A stretch of 64,000 nucleotides of DNA from Streptomyces musisoli (GCF_016741855.1 NZ_JAERRH010000025.1:22476-86475); one strand, 5' to 3'. Positions 18,722 through 28,105 are shown, counted from the stretch's first letter. Numbers and translations: made by a program. Notes: generated from the letters alone by a model not told the origin.

Positions 18722-19609
18722 GTGTACGCATTCGGCATCTGCATCGACCGGCACTACCTCACCCCCGGCCTCGCCACGATCACTTCCCTGGCGGACAGCC
18801 TCAGCCCCCGCGCCCGCAAGGCGGCAGCCCTGCGCTTCCTCACCTTCGACCTCGGAGCGCCCCAGGTGCAGCTCCTGGCCCACCTCGCCAAACGGGTCGG
18901 CTTCGGCTCCTTTGCCCTGGCCCGCCGCTCCCCGCTGCGCTCCGCGCGGATGGCGGACACCTCGTACATCACGGTCACCACCTATCTGCGCTTCGAGTTC
19001 GCTCCCGAGTTCGTCCGCCGCCCGTACCTGATCTACGTGGACGCCGACGTCCTGGTCCGCGGCGACCTGACCGCCCCGCTCGACGCTCTCCGCCCCGGCG
19101 AGGTCGGCGCCGTACGCGACGAGTTCAACCCGGCAGTCGGCCGCTGCCCGGCCCTACCGGGCGCCGCGGAACGCTGGCCGCGTCTGAGGGACCGCCCCTA
19201 CTACAACGCCGGTCTCCTGTGGGCTCACACCGCCGATCTGCCGCGTATTCGCCACGGTGTCGAGCAGGCCCTGGGCAGACATCGGCAGCACATCCTCCAC
19301 AACGACCAAGACGCCCTGAACCTGTGGCTCCTCCACGCCGGCCGCGTGCGGGCGGTCGACGCCGCGTACAACCGGTTCGAGGTGGGCCGGTACCTCGAAC
19401 GCGGTGACTGGGTACGCCGCGTCGTCACCCGCCCCCTACGACCGGATCCGGCCGCCCGCCTCATCCACTTCGTCGGCCCGGAGAAACCTTGGCAGGCGGA
19501 CTGTCCCGATACGGACGACGTGCGGGAGTACCGCACTGTCCTGAAGCGGGCCCTGCGGCACGTCCGCGCGCTGGGCGCCGCACATCCCGAGCCGGCGGGG
19601 CTTCGATGA
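18722..19609 (+). CDS. glycosyltransferase family 8-type protein
   Basis: A 295-residue protein from GTG 18722. GT8 hallmarks are clear: the DXD metal and nucleotide-sugar motif in LIYVDADVLVRGD, the YYNAGLLW segment, QDALNLWL, and the C-terminal HFVGPEKPW motif that contacts the donor phosphate. GT8 enzymes are retaining transferases using UDP-hexoses; the acceptor is unknown. The stop overlaps the next ATG (ATGA). It is the first gene of a six-gene run joined mostly by such overlaps. Confidence 0.88.
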   Translation: MYAFGICIDRHYLTPGLATITSLADSLSPRARKAAALRFLTFDLGAPQVQLLAHLAKRVGFGSFALARRSPLRSARMADTSYITVTTYLRFEFAPEFVRRPYLIYVDADVLVRGDLTAPLDALRPGEVGAVRDEFNPAVGRCPALPGAAERWPRLRDRPYYNAGLLWAHTADLPRIRHGVEQALGRHRQHILHNDQDALNLWLLHAGRVRAVDAAYNRFEVGRYLERGDWVRRVVTRPLRPDPAARLIHFVGPEKPWQADCPDTDDVREYRTVLKRALRHVRALGAAHPEPAGLR

Positions 19610-20487
19610 GCGCGCCGCCCGCGATGGTCTCCCGCGCGTGCAGCACCCTGCTCGGAACACCCGCCCGGACCGCGGAGCGCTTGTCGGCGGCCTCCCGGAC
19701 GGCCGTGTTCCGGGTCGGCCTCCGCGACGGCCGCAGCGTGATCGTGAAGCTGTACGACCACACTGCTCGCCGCAACGCGCAGACCGAGGCCGCCGCCATC
19801 CGTGCGGCTGGTGTCGCTGTGCCTGTCCCGCAGGTGCTCGGCAGCGGCACCATCTCCAGCGAGGGGGCCACCGCGCTCATCACCTCTGACCTCGGCGGAC
19901 ACACCCTGGGTGCCACCGTGCGCTCCGGTCACATCCCACATGCCCAAGCCCTCAAAGACCTCGGTGGCCTTCTCGCTCGCCTGCACCGAGCACCGGTCGA
20001 GCAGACGATGCCCCGCCGCCCGTTCTTCGACTCGGTCTCCTCCCTGGCCCGCCGCTGCCCACCCGACCTGCTGAACCGGATCGGCCCCGCCCTCGCCGTC
20101 ATCGCCGACACGCCGGAGCGAGCACCCAGCGTGTGGTGCCACGGCGACATCCACTTCGAAAACGTCGTCCTCTCCGGCCCGCGCGGCACGCGCTACCTGG
20201 TCGACTTCACCGATGCCGCGCCGGGCCGGCGGGAGGCAGACGTCGCCCACGCCCTCGTCATGACCGCGGCCCACACCCCATGGGACCGCCGCACGCTACT
20301 CGACGCCTACGCGGCGCCCCTGGACAACACCCGGCTCTCGGCCTGGGTGATCGTTCACACCGCCCGCTGCTGGGTCCACGCCTCGCCTGGTACCAGCCGC
20401 CGCTTGTGGTCGGACCGCCTGACCGACCTGACCCGTCAGACACCGCACCTCTTCCGCACGCTACGCAGCGAAGGGATACCTCGATGA
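19606..20487 (+). CDS. aminoglycoside-phosphotransferase-like kinase
   Basis: A 293-residue protein with the APH/choline-kinase fold: an N-lobe lysine in SVIVKLYDHTA, the catalytic loop WCHGDIHFENVVL (Brenner motif, HGD and Asn) and the metal-binding Asp in YLVDFTDAAPG. In a biosynthetic operon such enzymes phosphorylate a sugar or amino-alcohol intermediate, or provide self-resistance. It overlaps both neighbours by four bases, which implies co-expression with the GT8 and GT2 genes. Confidence 0.85.
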   Translation: MSAPPAMVSRACSTLLGTPARTAERLSAASRTAVFRVGLRDGRSVIVKLYDHTARRNAQTEAAAIRAAGVAVPVPQVLGSGTISSEGATALITSDLGGHTLGATVRSGHIPHAQALKDLGGLLARLHRAPVEQTMPRRPFFDSVSSLARRCPPDLLNRIGPALAVIADTPERAPSVWCHGDIHFENVVLSGPRGTRYLVDFTDAAPGRREADVAHALVMTAAHTPWDRRTLLDAYAAPLDNTRLSAWVIVHTARCWVHASPGTSRRLWSDRLTDLTRQTPHLFRTLRSEGIPR

Positions 20488-21215
20488 CCAGCCCTGGACT
20501 GACGGTGGTCATTCCAGCCCACAACGAAGCCACCTACCTGCCCCGCTACCTCCCCACCGTCCTCGCCTCCCTCGAACGATGGCAGGAGACGAGCGGTGAA
20601 CGGGGAGAGGTGATCGTGGTGGACAACGCCTCCACCGACGCCACCGCCGACATGGCCGCCTCCTACGGCGTCCGAGTGATCAGCGAGACCGTCCGCAACA
20701 TCGGCCGGGTACGCAACACCGGCGCGGCTGCCGCCGAAGGCCGCCAGCTGTTCTTCACGGACGCCGACGTCGCCCTGCCCATGGAGGCGATCACCGCCGC
20801 GGCCACCGCCATGGACAACGGCGCCGCCGGCGGGGCCATCCCACCCCTCTACACACCCAAGCGGCTCGGCGCACGACTGCTGTGCGCCTACTGGGACCAC
20901 TACCGCACCAACCACGGCGGCGCACAGGGCGTCGCCCAGTTCGCCACCGCAGCAGCATTCCGCGCGGTCGGCGGATACCGCGACGACCTGTTCATGAGCG
21001 AGGACGTCGAGTTCTTCCACCGTCTGACGGCCCACGGCCGCATCAAGAACGCACCGGTCGTGATCCTCGACGAGCTGCGCGTACGCCCCTCCACCCGCCG
21101 TTACGACCAGTGGTCCAGCCTCCGGATGCTGTGGTGGCAGAACCCCGTCACCGCCCGGCTGCGGCTCAACTCCCCGCGTATGTGGCGCCACTGGTACCAG
21201 ACCACCGTCCGATGA
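20484..21215 (+). CDS. glycosyltransferase family 2
   Basis: A 243-residue GT-A fold protein: LTVVIPAHNEATYLPRYL at the N-terminus, VIVVDNASTDATADMA for the uridine pocket, the LFFTDADVALP DXD motif, and MSEDVEFFHRLTAHG carrying the ED catalytic-base region. There is no transmembrane segment, so it works on a soluble or transiently membrane-bound acceptor. The ATG overlaps the preceding stop (ATGA), and the following gene overlaps its stop. Confidence 0.9.
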   Translation: MTSPGLTVVIPAHNEATYLPRYLPTVLASLERWQETSGERGEVIVVDNASTDATADMAASYGVRVISETVRNIGRVRNTGAAAAEGRQLFFTDADVALPMEAITAAATAMDNGAAGGAIPPLYTPKRLGARLLCAYWDHYRTNHGGAQGVAQFATAAAFRAVGGYRDDLFMSEDVEFFHRLTAHGRIKNAPVVILDELRVRPSTRRYDQWSSLRMLWWQNPVTARLRLNSPRMWRHWYQTTVR

Positions 21216-22108
21216 CCCCGGAGCCCACCATGACCGTCACGCTGCCCGTACCGGATACGGAAGGGATCTACACCTTCCCCGACGACCTCATGCACGCCCA
21301 CCAGCAGTGGACCGAGCACCTGTCCGAACGCCACCGCGCGCAGGACCGCCAGATCGTCGAGCTCAGGGCGCCGCACAGCGGGCACCGCTACTTCATCGAG
21401 ATGCGGCGCCCGACCGGCCGCCCGGTGCTCGCCATCGAACCGCACCATGACGACTTCGCCCTGTCCGCCTCCGGAACCTTCCTGGGCCATCCCCAGCCGC
21501 TCACCGTGGCCACGGTGTTCACCCGCTCGACCAGCGTCCACCCGGCCCTGGAGGACACCTACGGCACCGAGACCGTCGTATCCGACCTGCGCAGCCGGGA
21601 AGGCGCGGCTGCCCTGGCACCCTTGGCCGCCGACCGGATCCTCCTCGGCCACAAGGACGCCGAGCCCCCGTACCACCCCTTCGACCAGGACCGCCTGGAC
21701 CGGATCACGGACGAACTCCGCGAGATCGTCGAAGCCCACCCCGACGCCGAACTCCTCGCCCCGGCCGCCGTCACCCGCCACCCCGACCATCTCCTCGTGC
21801 ACGCGGCAGCAGTACGACTCGGATGTCGCTGGTTCTGGGAAGACCTCGCGTTCTGGGCCACCTACGCCCTGGCCGGCTGCGACCAGCACCTCTTCCAAGC
21901 ACGTACCGGCCACGCCCTCGTACCCGAGCTGGTCGACATCACCGACGTCGTGCTCGACAAGGTCACGGTGCTGCACATGCACGGCTCTCAGATGCACCCT
22001 GCCTGGAAGATGTACCGGCCGATCCGGCACGCATGGACCACGGCGGCCGACCTCCTGAGCGGCACGGGGATGTTCGCGGAACGCTTCTACCGGACGGAGT
22101 CTCCATGA
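21212..22108 (+). CDS. PIG-L-type deacetylase
   Basis: A 298-residue protein of the LmbE/PIG-L zinc-deacetylase family. The zinc site motif appears as AIEPHHDDFALSASG (PHHDD in place of PHPDD), with the distal histidines in TRHPDHLLVHAAAV. Family members deacetylate N-acetylglucosamine-linked compounds (mycothiol, GPI and antibiotic precursors), so the operon may first attach and then deacetylate an N-acetylamino sugar. A second PIG-L enzyme lies at 45431. Confidence 0.85.
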   Translation: MTPEPTMTVTLPVPDTEGIYTFPDDLMHAHQQWTEHLSERHRAQDRQIVELRAPHSGHRYFIEMRRPTGRPVLAIEPHHDDFALSASGTFLGHPQPLTVATVFTRSTSVHPALEDTYGTETVVSDLRSREGAAALAPLAADRILLGHKDAEPPYHPFDQDRLDRITDELREIVEAHPDAELLAPAAVTRHPDHLLVHAAAVRLGCRWFWEDLAFWATYALAGCDQHLFQARTGHALVPELVDITDVVLDKVTVLHMHGSQMHPAWKMYRPIRHAWTTAADLLSGTGMFAERFYRTESP

Positions 22109-22719
22109 AGGTCATCGCGCTCGAAGGCCCCTCGTACGCCGGGAAGTCCACCGTCATTGGCCACCTGCGCATGCGCGGCATCGAGGAGCGGGCCTTCGTC
22201 TCGGACTGCTACGTCCAGCACATCGACCGCCGCGCCGACATCCCGCCCGCCCGTACCGCATCCGCAGCCGAACAGCTTGCCGCGTTCGAGACATTCATGG
22301 GCATCGAAGGCGCTCGCGTACGCAAGGCACTCGTCAGCGCCAAACCTGTCGTCCTCCTGGACCGTTCGGTCGACACCCTCCTGGCCCACGCCCACGCGCT
22401 CGACGCCCTGTTCGACTACGACATCCACCACCGTCTGCGCGACCGCCTCCAGGAACTGCCGTTCCTGCGCCCCCACCACACCCTCTACCTCGACGTGCCG
22501 GCCGAAGCACTAGCCCTGCGCCGCAAGGCGGCCGGGCACACGGCGGCCGAGTCCGAGTACTTCCTTCACGAGCCGGCGTTCCTCACCCACGCTCGGAACT
22601 ACTTCGTCTCCGCAGCTCAGCCACCCGTGTCGCGGGAAGTGACCGTCATCCCCGCCGACACCAATCCCGATGCGGTCGCGCATGCGGTGGAGGCCCTTGT
22701 CACGTACTGGACCGCGTGA
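22105..22719 (+). CDS. P-loop kinase, thymidylate-kinase-like
   Basis: A 204-residue protein with a Walker A loop at the start (ALEGPSYAGKSTVIGHL), a VVLLDRSVDTLLAHAHAL segment like the DR-containing motif of deoxynucleoside and dTMP kinases, and LYLDVPAEALALRRKAAG for the lid region. The substrate is probably a small nucleotide or sugar, not thymidylate, given the operon. It starts four bases inside the PIG-L gene. Annotation beyond P-loop kinase is uncertain. Confidence 0.75.
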   Translation: MKVIALEGPSYAGKSTVIGHLRMRGIEERAFVSDCYVQHIDRRADIPPARTASAAEQLAAFETFMGIEGARVRKALVSAKPVVLLDRSVDTLLAHAHALDALFDYDIHHRLRDRLQELPFLRPHHTLYLDVPAEALALRRKAAGHTAAESEYFLHEPAFLTHARNYFVSAAQPPVSREVTVIPADTNPDAVAHAVEALVTYWTA

Positions 22720-22726
22720 CCGACTC

Positions 22727-23789
22727 ATGCCCACAGCCCTCTTCGCGTGGCGACGCACCCCACCACCGTTCCTCATCGGCGGAGCCGAGGTCACCCAGCA
22801 ACTCCTCGCCGAGGAACTCGCGGCAGCCGGATGGCGCATCATCTACCTCGGCTCCTACCAAGCGCCCTGGGACCAAACCCCGCAGATCGCCCAGGTGCGG
22901 ACCTTCCTGGACGAGCACGACACCGCGTACGACGAATCCCAGGAGGAGCTGCGCTACAGCTGGAACGGAGTGGACTGCCTCGCCGTACCGCAGCAGAGGA
23001 TCACGACGATCCTGCGGAGCATGCTGTCCCGGGTACGACCGGATGTGGTGTTCACCTCACAGGAAGGTGCGGCCGACATCGCCGCTCAATCCCGGCCCGC
23101 CGCCCTCGTCGCAGGAATCCTGCACTCGATCTCCAAGACGGGACTCGGGGTCCTCTCCGGCAGCCCTCACCATGGTCTGGCCGTCTCCGAATTCGTTCTC
23201 CGGCAAGCGCCTCCGACCGACGGCACGCGGCTGTCCGTCCTGTACCCGCCCTTCACACTGCCGGAGCCAGGGCACCACCGGCGTGGGCGAACCGATGCCG
23301 TGCTCATGGTCAACCCGATCCCGCCGAAAGGCGCCGACCTCCTGCACCAGCTGATCCGTCGCATGCCCGAACAGCACTTCACTCTGGTCGAAGGCTGGTG
23401 GAACACCGCCGAGCAGTTCGCCGGCTACCCCAACGTGACCTATGTGCCCAGGGTCTACGACATGAGTCCCCTCTACCGCAGCCACCGCCTCCTGCTCGTG
23501 CCGTCCGCGGTGAAAGAACGCCTTCCCCCGCGTCATCATCGAAGCCGCGCTGCACGGGACTCCGAGCGTCGGCAGCGACCGGGGCGGCATCCCGGAAGCC
23601 ATAGGCGACGCGGGCATCGTGCTTCCCGCCGAGGCCGGCGTGGAAGAGTGGGCTCAGGCCATACGCACCGCTGACCACCACCCCCTGGGGGAGCAGGCGC
23701 GGCGACGAGCGATGGCCTTCACCCGCCCCCGCCTGCCGGACCTCGAACGCCTCGGGATCTACCCTGCGGCGAACGCGTCCTCGACCTGA
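22727..23789 (+). pseudogene. GT4-type glycosyltransferase, apparent frameshift near 23519
   Basis: From ATG 22727 the frame reads a GT-B type protein (FLIGGAEVTQQLLAEELAAAG, then AVLMVNPIPPKGADLLHQL) up to LLLVPSAVKE, then loses sense. Shifting by one base at about 23519 restores the conserved C-domain (AFPRVIIEAALHGTPSVGSD, RGGIPEAIGDAG) to a stop at 23787-23789. A single extra C in GAACGCC explains it. The E-x7-E type motif (VIIEAALHG...GIPEA) is only in the shifted part, so as it stands the product would be inactive, unless the shift is a sequencing error. The 3' end overlaps the convergent phosphotransferase by 31 bases. Confidence 0.8.
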
Positions 23790-24841
23790 TCCAGCCGGTC
23801 AGTCCACCAGTGCAGCAGCGCCTCGTCCGCGGTGAACAGCTCATCGAAGGAGAAGTTACCGCGGTCGTAGTGGAACTCCAGCTGCCAGAAGTCCGTCATC
23901 CGCTTCCACCACAGCCGACGAGCACCGTCCACCAGCGCAGAGGGCTCCAGCGGCACCACCGACCGATACCCGCCGACGAAGGCAGACACCCGCACGAGGT
24001 CGAACACCCCGCCCACTCCAAACTGCACCTGCGCCGTCCGTACGACCTCTTCCGCGTACGGGCGCACCGCGATCCGGTCCCAGTCCAGGACGGCGGCAAG
24101 TGCCCCGTCTTCCCAGAGCAGATTGCGGTACTGCACGTCGCCATGCGTCCACCCGTGGTCACCCTGAGGTGTCGTAGATCGCGGACGGTGATCAGCGTGC
24201 TTGAAGATGAGGGCCTTCCGGTGGTCCACGGCAGCAGCGGCTGCCTGGTCGAAGTCGCTGCCGGTGCCCTTGTCGCGTACGGCTGCGGACAGCCGCTCGG
24301 CCTTTTCCACCGCTCGCTCCGGCGAGGTGATGTCCGCGATGATCGTCTCGGGCACCCCTGGCAGCAGCCCTCGGCCACAAGCCCTGCTCAGGCTCACGTG
24401 CAGGCGCCCCAGGTGCGCGCCCAGCGCACTCACCAGGGCCGGGCAGAGGTCGACACCTCGGACATGTGAGCCGGCCACCCACGGGAACAGGCACCAGGCC
24501 CCACCTCCAACCTGCGCCACCAGCGACCCCGAGGCCGTGGGTACCGGGGCACTCACCGGGACTCCGTCGGCGGCGAGCGCCGCCAGCACCCCGAGATTGC
24601 GCTGCAACCGCTCCAGGGAGACATCCGTGACCCGCTTCAAAGCGAACTGCCCGGCCGGCGTGTCCAGCATCCAGTTCGCGTTCATCAGCCCGTCAGCGAG
24701 ATAGCGGGACTCCCGCACCTCTCCGAGGCCGAAGGCATCGATCAATTCTCCGAACACGCTCTCGGCGATATCGCTTCGGGCCGCCACGGTGGCATCAATC
24801 ACTCTACGGACGATACGCGAGCACGCCCCATTCGGGCACAA
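23759..24841 (-). CDS. phosphotransferase (APH/homoserine kinase type II-like)
   Basis: A 360-residue protein of the APH family. N-lobe lysine lies in QFALKRVTDVSLERLQRNLG; the catalytic loop is GWTHGDVQYRNLLW and the metal Asp is in AAVLDWDRIAVRPYAEEV. The family phosphorylates amino sugars, homoserine, choline or similar alcohols. The ATG at 24841 is the longest start; a GTG at 24802 (VIDATVAARSD) is also possible. It is convergent with the glycosyltransferase operon and overlaps its last 31 bases, so it is a separate transcription unit. Confidence 0.82.
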   Translation of the reverse strand: MCPNGACSRIVRRVIDATVAARSDIAESVFGELIDAFGLGEVRESRYLADGLMNANWMLDTPAGQFALKRVTDVSLERLQRNLGVLAALAADGVPVSAPVPTASGSLVAQVGGGAWCLFPWVAGSHVRGVDLCPALVSALGAHLGRLHVSLSRACGRGLLPGVPETIIADITSPERAVEKAERLSAAVRDKGTGSDFDQAAAAAVDHRKALIFKHADHRPRSTTPQGDHGWTHGDVQYRNLLWEDGALAAVLDWDRIAVRPYAEEVVRTAQVQFGVGGVFDLVRVSAFVGGYRSVVPLEPSALVDGARRLWWKRMTDFWQLEFHYDRGNFSFDELFTADEALLHWWTDRLDQVEDAFAAG

Positions 24842-24987
24842 CGATCACCCAGACGCCTGCCACTCGTCATGGTGTCCGCCCTCGTCGTCAACGAAGCGAA
24901 CCTGGGCCACTTCTTTCGGTGATCACGAGATGACCAGCACCGACAAGGACCACCGCATCGCGAGACTCGCCGGGTGGCGGACACGAC

Positions 24988-25245
24988 ATGGGGCGGCCAG
25001 GTTTCTCCCCGGACAACGGCACCGACCCAGCAGATGGGACCCCGGCCAGTCCCGGCCGCGTAGGTTTCTCACTCGCGCGCTGGGCGCTCGCGCCTGAAAC
25101 CACGTGGCAGGCACGCCGCCTCGCGGCCGAGTTCGGCCCAGGCATGGACGCCCGCACGGCATGGGTGCTGGCACGGCTGGCTCGGCATCCGGAGGAGCAC
25201 GTGTACGCGATGCAGCACCTGGAGGGCGAGGAGAGCGGCTGCTAA
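24988..25245 (+). CDS. small hypothetical protein
   Basis: An 85-residue frame with coding-like bias in its second half: FSLARWALAPETTWQARRLA and AWVLARLARHPEEHVYAMQH form amphipathic helices. The first 30 residues are Pro/Gly-rich and may not be translated. No ribosome site is obvious and no family is recognised. It stands alone at the edge of a debris region, so it may be a remnant. Confidence 0.4.
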   Translation: MGRPGFSPDNGTDPADGTPASPGRVGFSLARWALAPETTWQARRLAAEFGPGMDARTAWVLARLARHPEEHVYAMQHLEGEESGC

Positions 25246-25479
25246 CTGATCATTTCAGAATGAGGTTCGGAGTCGTCTCCAGCAGATGATGCTGCCAGCG
25301 AGTTGGAGCAGTCCGAGGGGTGAGTGGTGCACACCTCGCCGGTGCACAAGCTGCCAGCCGGGCCCACCGCGCACTGCTGGCCGTCCGCTTCTTGCATCGC
25401 CATCCCCCACTCCTGCTACGCCGCAGACTCGCACTCCACGCACCGCTTCCTCTGGCCCTGCCGGCCTGATCTTCGGCCC

Positions 25480-25872
25480 GATGAGCAATTCATACGCCAG
25501 TTTTGCGCGAAGCAAGTGCCGGACCGACTGCCGGACGCCATGTATCGCCTCGTCCTGGAGCAGATGGCCGACTGTCCCCGGTCGTGCAGGCTCTGCCGCC
25601 CACTGCCGCCCTCGTCGAACTGAAGGGCGCCCTGCGCTACCACCAGGTCGGCGCGGATGTGGGCCGCCTCGCCCGGATGCTGCGTGTGCGGACCTTGACT
25701 CGGCGTGGCGTCGACCTGCGCATCGGTATCGGCCCGACCATCAGGGTGGCCGCGACCGCATCCGCCCTGGTCCCCAAGCCCGGAGGGGTGCTGGTCGTGG
25801 CCCCCGACCGGGCCGCCGACTGGCTCGCCGGGCTGTCGGTAGAGGCCCTGTACGGCATCGGCCCCCGACAGT
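25480..25872 (+). pseudogene. Y-family DNA polymerase (DinB-like) fragment, frameshifted
   Basis: The first part reads VPDRLPDAMYRLVLEQMAD; after a frame change near 25575 the sequence continues SPVVQALPPTAALVELKGAL, then VRTLTRRGVDLRIGIGPT and VVAPDRAADWLAGLSVEALYGIGPRQ. These match the palm/thumb region of actinobacterial DNA polymerase IV/ImuB-type proteins. Both ends are missing: the 3' side stops abruptly at about 25872, where an IS110 fragment begins. It is non-functional. Confidence 0.65.
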
Positions 25873-26090
25873 GTGGAGCCAGGCCGGCGAAGCCTGCCAG
25901 GCGGTCTGCGCTGCCGAACGCATCCAGGTCTCCGCCCGTTGCGGCGATGAACTCGGCGCCGAGCCTTGCGCCCATGCCGGGCAGACTGCGGATGACCTCA
26001 GCATGCGGGTGATCGCGGAACCTCGCCTCGATGAGTGCATCAAGCTCAGCTATCTCCTCGCCGAGGGCCATCACTCCCTTGTGGGGGTGG
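25869..26090 (-). mobile_element. IS110-family transposase C-terminal fragment
   Basis: On the minus strand about 70 residues match the transposase-20 domain of IS110-type enzymes: LGEEIAELDALIEARFRDHP, VIRSLPGMGARLGAEFIAA and LAGFAGLAPH. Neither the N-terminal RuvC-like DEDD domain nor the rest of the C-terminus is present. The break at about 25869 joins directly to the polymerase fragment. Confidence 0.7.
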
Positions 26091-26423
26091 CGGGGGGGTA
26101 CTGCAGACCGGCTGACCGTCGACGGCTCCTCCGGCTCCGGCACCGGAGCGTTGCCGACCAAGACGTGTTCCCTCCGAACGGGGTTCGGTGGCGTTGCCGG
26201 CGGTGACATCCGTCGCGGCCGGAGAGGACTCGCTGGTCATGGCGCCCACGTTGCCGGTCCGCTGCGACGGTTCCCAGGCCCGGCGCGCTGACAACGGGTC
26301 CCTGTCAGCGGCGAGGTGTCCCGTGTAGGCGGCATGCGCAGGGCCTTTCACGCTCCCGCTGGACTCCGCTGCGTGATTCGGCTGAACAGCGGAGCCCGGC
26401 GGGGAGCGGCCATGGTGATCAAT
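26091..26423. other. debris, no gene seen
   Basis: No frame here shows a start, motif and bias together. A minus-strand stretch reading MTSESSPAATDVTAGNATEP at about 26240 could be the first residues of a lost protein, but it runs into unrelated sequence within 40 residues. Confidence 0.35.
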
Positions 26424-26771
26424 TCAGAGATCGGGCCCCAGCAGGGTCAGTCGCAGCAGTGCGGCGAGTGCCAGCACCGCGGGGACGGCGTACCACCACC
26501 TGCGGAGCCACTCGGCCGTGACGAATACCCACGTCAGCAGCGCCATCACAGAGCAGAAAGCCAAGCCGACGCCGGCCGCGACATGAGAGTTGGTGACGGC
26601 CTGTCGGTCCCAGGGGCCGTCCGGCTCGACCATGAAGGCCGTGAGCACGACGTAGCCGGTGACCAAGGTTGCCAGGGCGAGGACGACCGCGCACACACCG
26701 GTGCCGATCCGGCTGGAGCCTGGCCGTCGACTCTCGCGTACCTCGGTGGTCGAATCTGCGCTTGAGCTCAC
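26424..26771 (-). CDS. small integral membrane protein
   Basis: A 115-residue protein with three hydrophobic helices: IGTGVCAVVLALATLVTGYV, HVAAGVGLAFCSVMALLTWV and YAVPAVLALAALLRLTLLG. The N-terminus is Ser/Arg-rich and cytoplasmic. It starts four bases inside the stop of the upstream WXG-like gene (ATGA), so the two are co-expressed. It could anchor or export that protein, or act as its protector; this is inference. No named family is recognised. Confidence 0.7.
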   Translation of the reverse strand: MSSSADSTTEVRESRRPGSSRIGTGVCAVVLALATLVTGYVVLTAFMVEPDGPWDRQAVTNSHVAAGVGLAFCSVMALLTWVFVTAEWLRRWWYAVPAVLALAALLRLTLLGPDL

Positions 26772-28105
26772 CGCAGCGCCTCTTTCGCGTCGTCCAATTT
26801 CCTGTCGAAGCCCCGACCGTATCCCTGGGCGTTCGGGTCCTCGTAGTAGGGCCCGCCGTTGTAGCGGGCGGCGAGTTCCTGCATTTGGGCCCGTGTCATC
26901 TGTTCCGGCGGTACGTCGGCGAAACCGCTCTCCGCCTTGAGCTGGGCCAGGTACTCCGAGGCGATGAAAATGTTCTTCGACGGGTCCTTGACGGCGCCCA
27001 CGACGACGTCCCGCTGCATGTCGGTGAGGTGGTGCGGGTCGTAGCCGAGCACCTCGGCGGCGCGGCGCACCTGGATGGACAGTGGACCCATCGAGGTGTC
27101 GTCGGGGTCCTCTTGTCCGGGAAGGATCTTCCGTCCTTCGAAGGCTGCGTCGTCGAGCCAGCCGGGGTCGCCCTCGACCTCCTGCCAGGCGATGCCGGCG
27201 ACCATCTCGGGCGGCAGGCCGGCATCGTGTGCGGCGGCCCTGATGAGTTCACGGTTGGCGGAGATGTACTCACGACGCTTGTCGTCGTCGTTGGACCACA
27301 TCCAGTAGTTGTTGCCCTGGGCCCCCGGCAGTCCGTCGATGCGCGTCTCGATCCGCGACAGGATCTCATTCGCCACGACATCGCCGCCCATGGTGGGGAT
27401 GGCGTCCACCTTCGGCCCCGCACCAGGCAGCTGCGCGTAGGGGTTGTCGCTTGCTTGGTGTGCCTCGGTGAGCAGCGGTCCCAGGTTCTTCAGGAACTGC
27501 CCCGGGTCCTTGATGGGACTCTGGAAGTCAGGAAGGGAGCGATGGGCCGCCTTGATGTCGGCGATGCACTGCTCGCGTGCTTCTGACTCCACGCGCAGGG
27601 CGTCGCCGTAGTGGTCGCTGGTCTGGTGGTAGTAGCGCTCGGCGTCCTCGCGTATCGCGTCGATGTCAACGGTCACCTCCGCGAACCAGTCCAGCACCCC
27701 TGTGGTGGCCCGCAGATCCTCCCACTGCCGCATGGGCTCGGCAGCCCGCGCCGTCGGTGTGATCGCGGTGGCCTCGCGCGACATCACCTCGGACAGTTTC
27801 TTCTCGGTGGCCTTGCCACTCTTGTAATGGCTCTTGGCGGTGGTGACCGCGTCCGAGTACGTGGTGAGGGCGGTGCTCACCGTGCGGAAGGCTTCCGACA
27901 GGGCGTCGGTGAGTTCCCTGGCCTCCTTCAGCCGTTTGACGTACAGGTCGCGGCCCTCGCTCTGCCAGTCCACCTTGACGGCCTTGCGGAAGGCGTCGTC
28001 AGTGGTCTCGATGAGCTTCTGCAAACGCGAGAACTCCGCGGCACTGCGCCCAATGAGCGCCGGATTCGCGTCCTCCAGGAACTCGACGTCCTTGCGATGG
28101 GTCAC
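26768..28105 (-). CDS. WXG-like N-domain fused to lytic transglycosylase-like domain
   Basis: A 445-residue protein with no signal peptide. Residues 1-200 are long helices with a central WQSEG (residues 47-51), like WXG100/LXG substrates of type VII secretion. Residues about 265-440 look like a goose-lysozyme/SLT fold: catalytic Glu candidate in MVAGIAWQEVEGD, then SMGPLSIQV and the LAARYNGGPYY motif typical of lytic transglycosylases (YNGG/YNAG). This layout suggests a secreted peptidoglycan-cleaving protein or toxin. The membrane-protein gene downstream overlaps it by four bases. No ESX core gene is in the window. Confidence 0.7.
   Translation of the reverse strand: MTHRKDVEFLEDANPALIGRSAAEFSRLQKLIETTDDAFRKAVKVDWQSEGRDLYVKRLKEARELTDALSEAFRTVSTALTTYSDAVTTAKSHYKSGKATEKKLSEVMSREATAITPTARAAEPMRQWEDLRATTGVLDWFAEVTVDIDAIREDAERYYHQTSDHYGDALRVESEAREQCIADIKAAHRSLPDFQSPIKDPGQFLKNLGPLLTEAHQASDNPYAQLPGAGPKVDAIPTMGGDVVANEILSRIETRIDGLPGAQGNNYWMWSNDDDKRREYISANRELIRAAAHDAGLPPEMVAGIAWQEVEGDPGWLDDAAFEGRKILPGQEDPDDTSMGPLSIQVRRAAEVLGYDPHHLTDMQRDVVVGAVKDPSKNIFIASEYLAQLKAESGFADVPPEQMTRAQMQELAARYNGGPYYEDPNAQGYGRGFDRKLDDAKEALR

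Noticed and set aside
25255..25515. Minus-strand frame ending SIICWRRLRTSF, possibly a transposase tail
   Set aside because: Only the last dozen residues look like a transposase end; the rest has no similarity I can defend.
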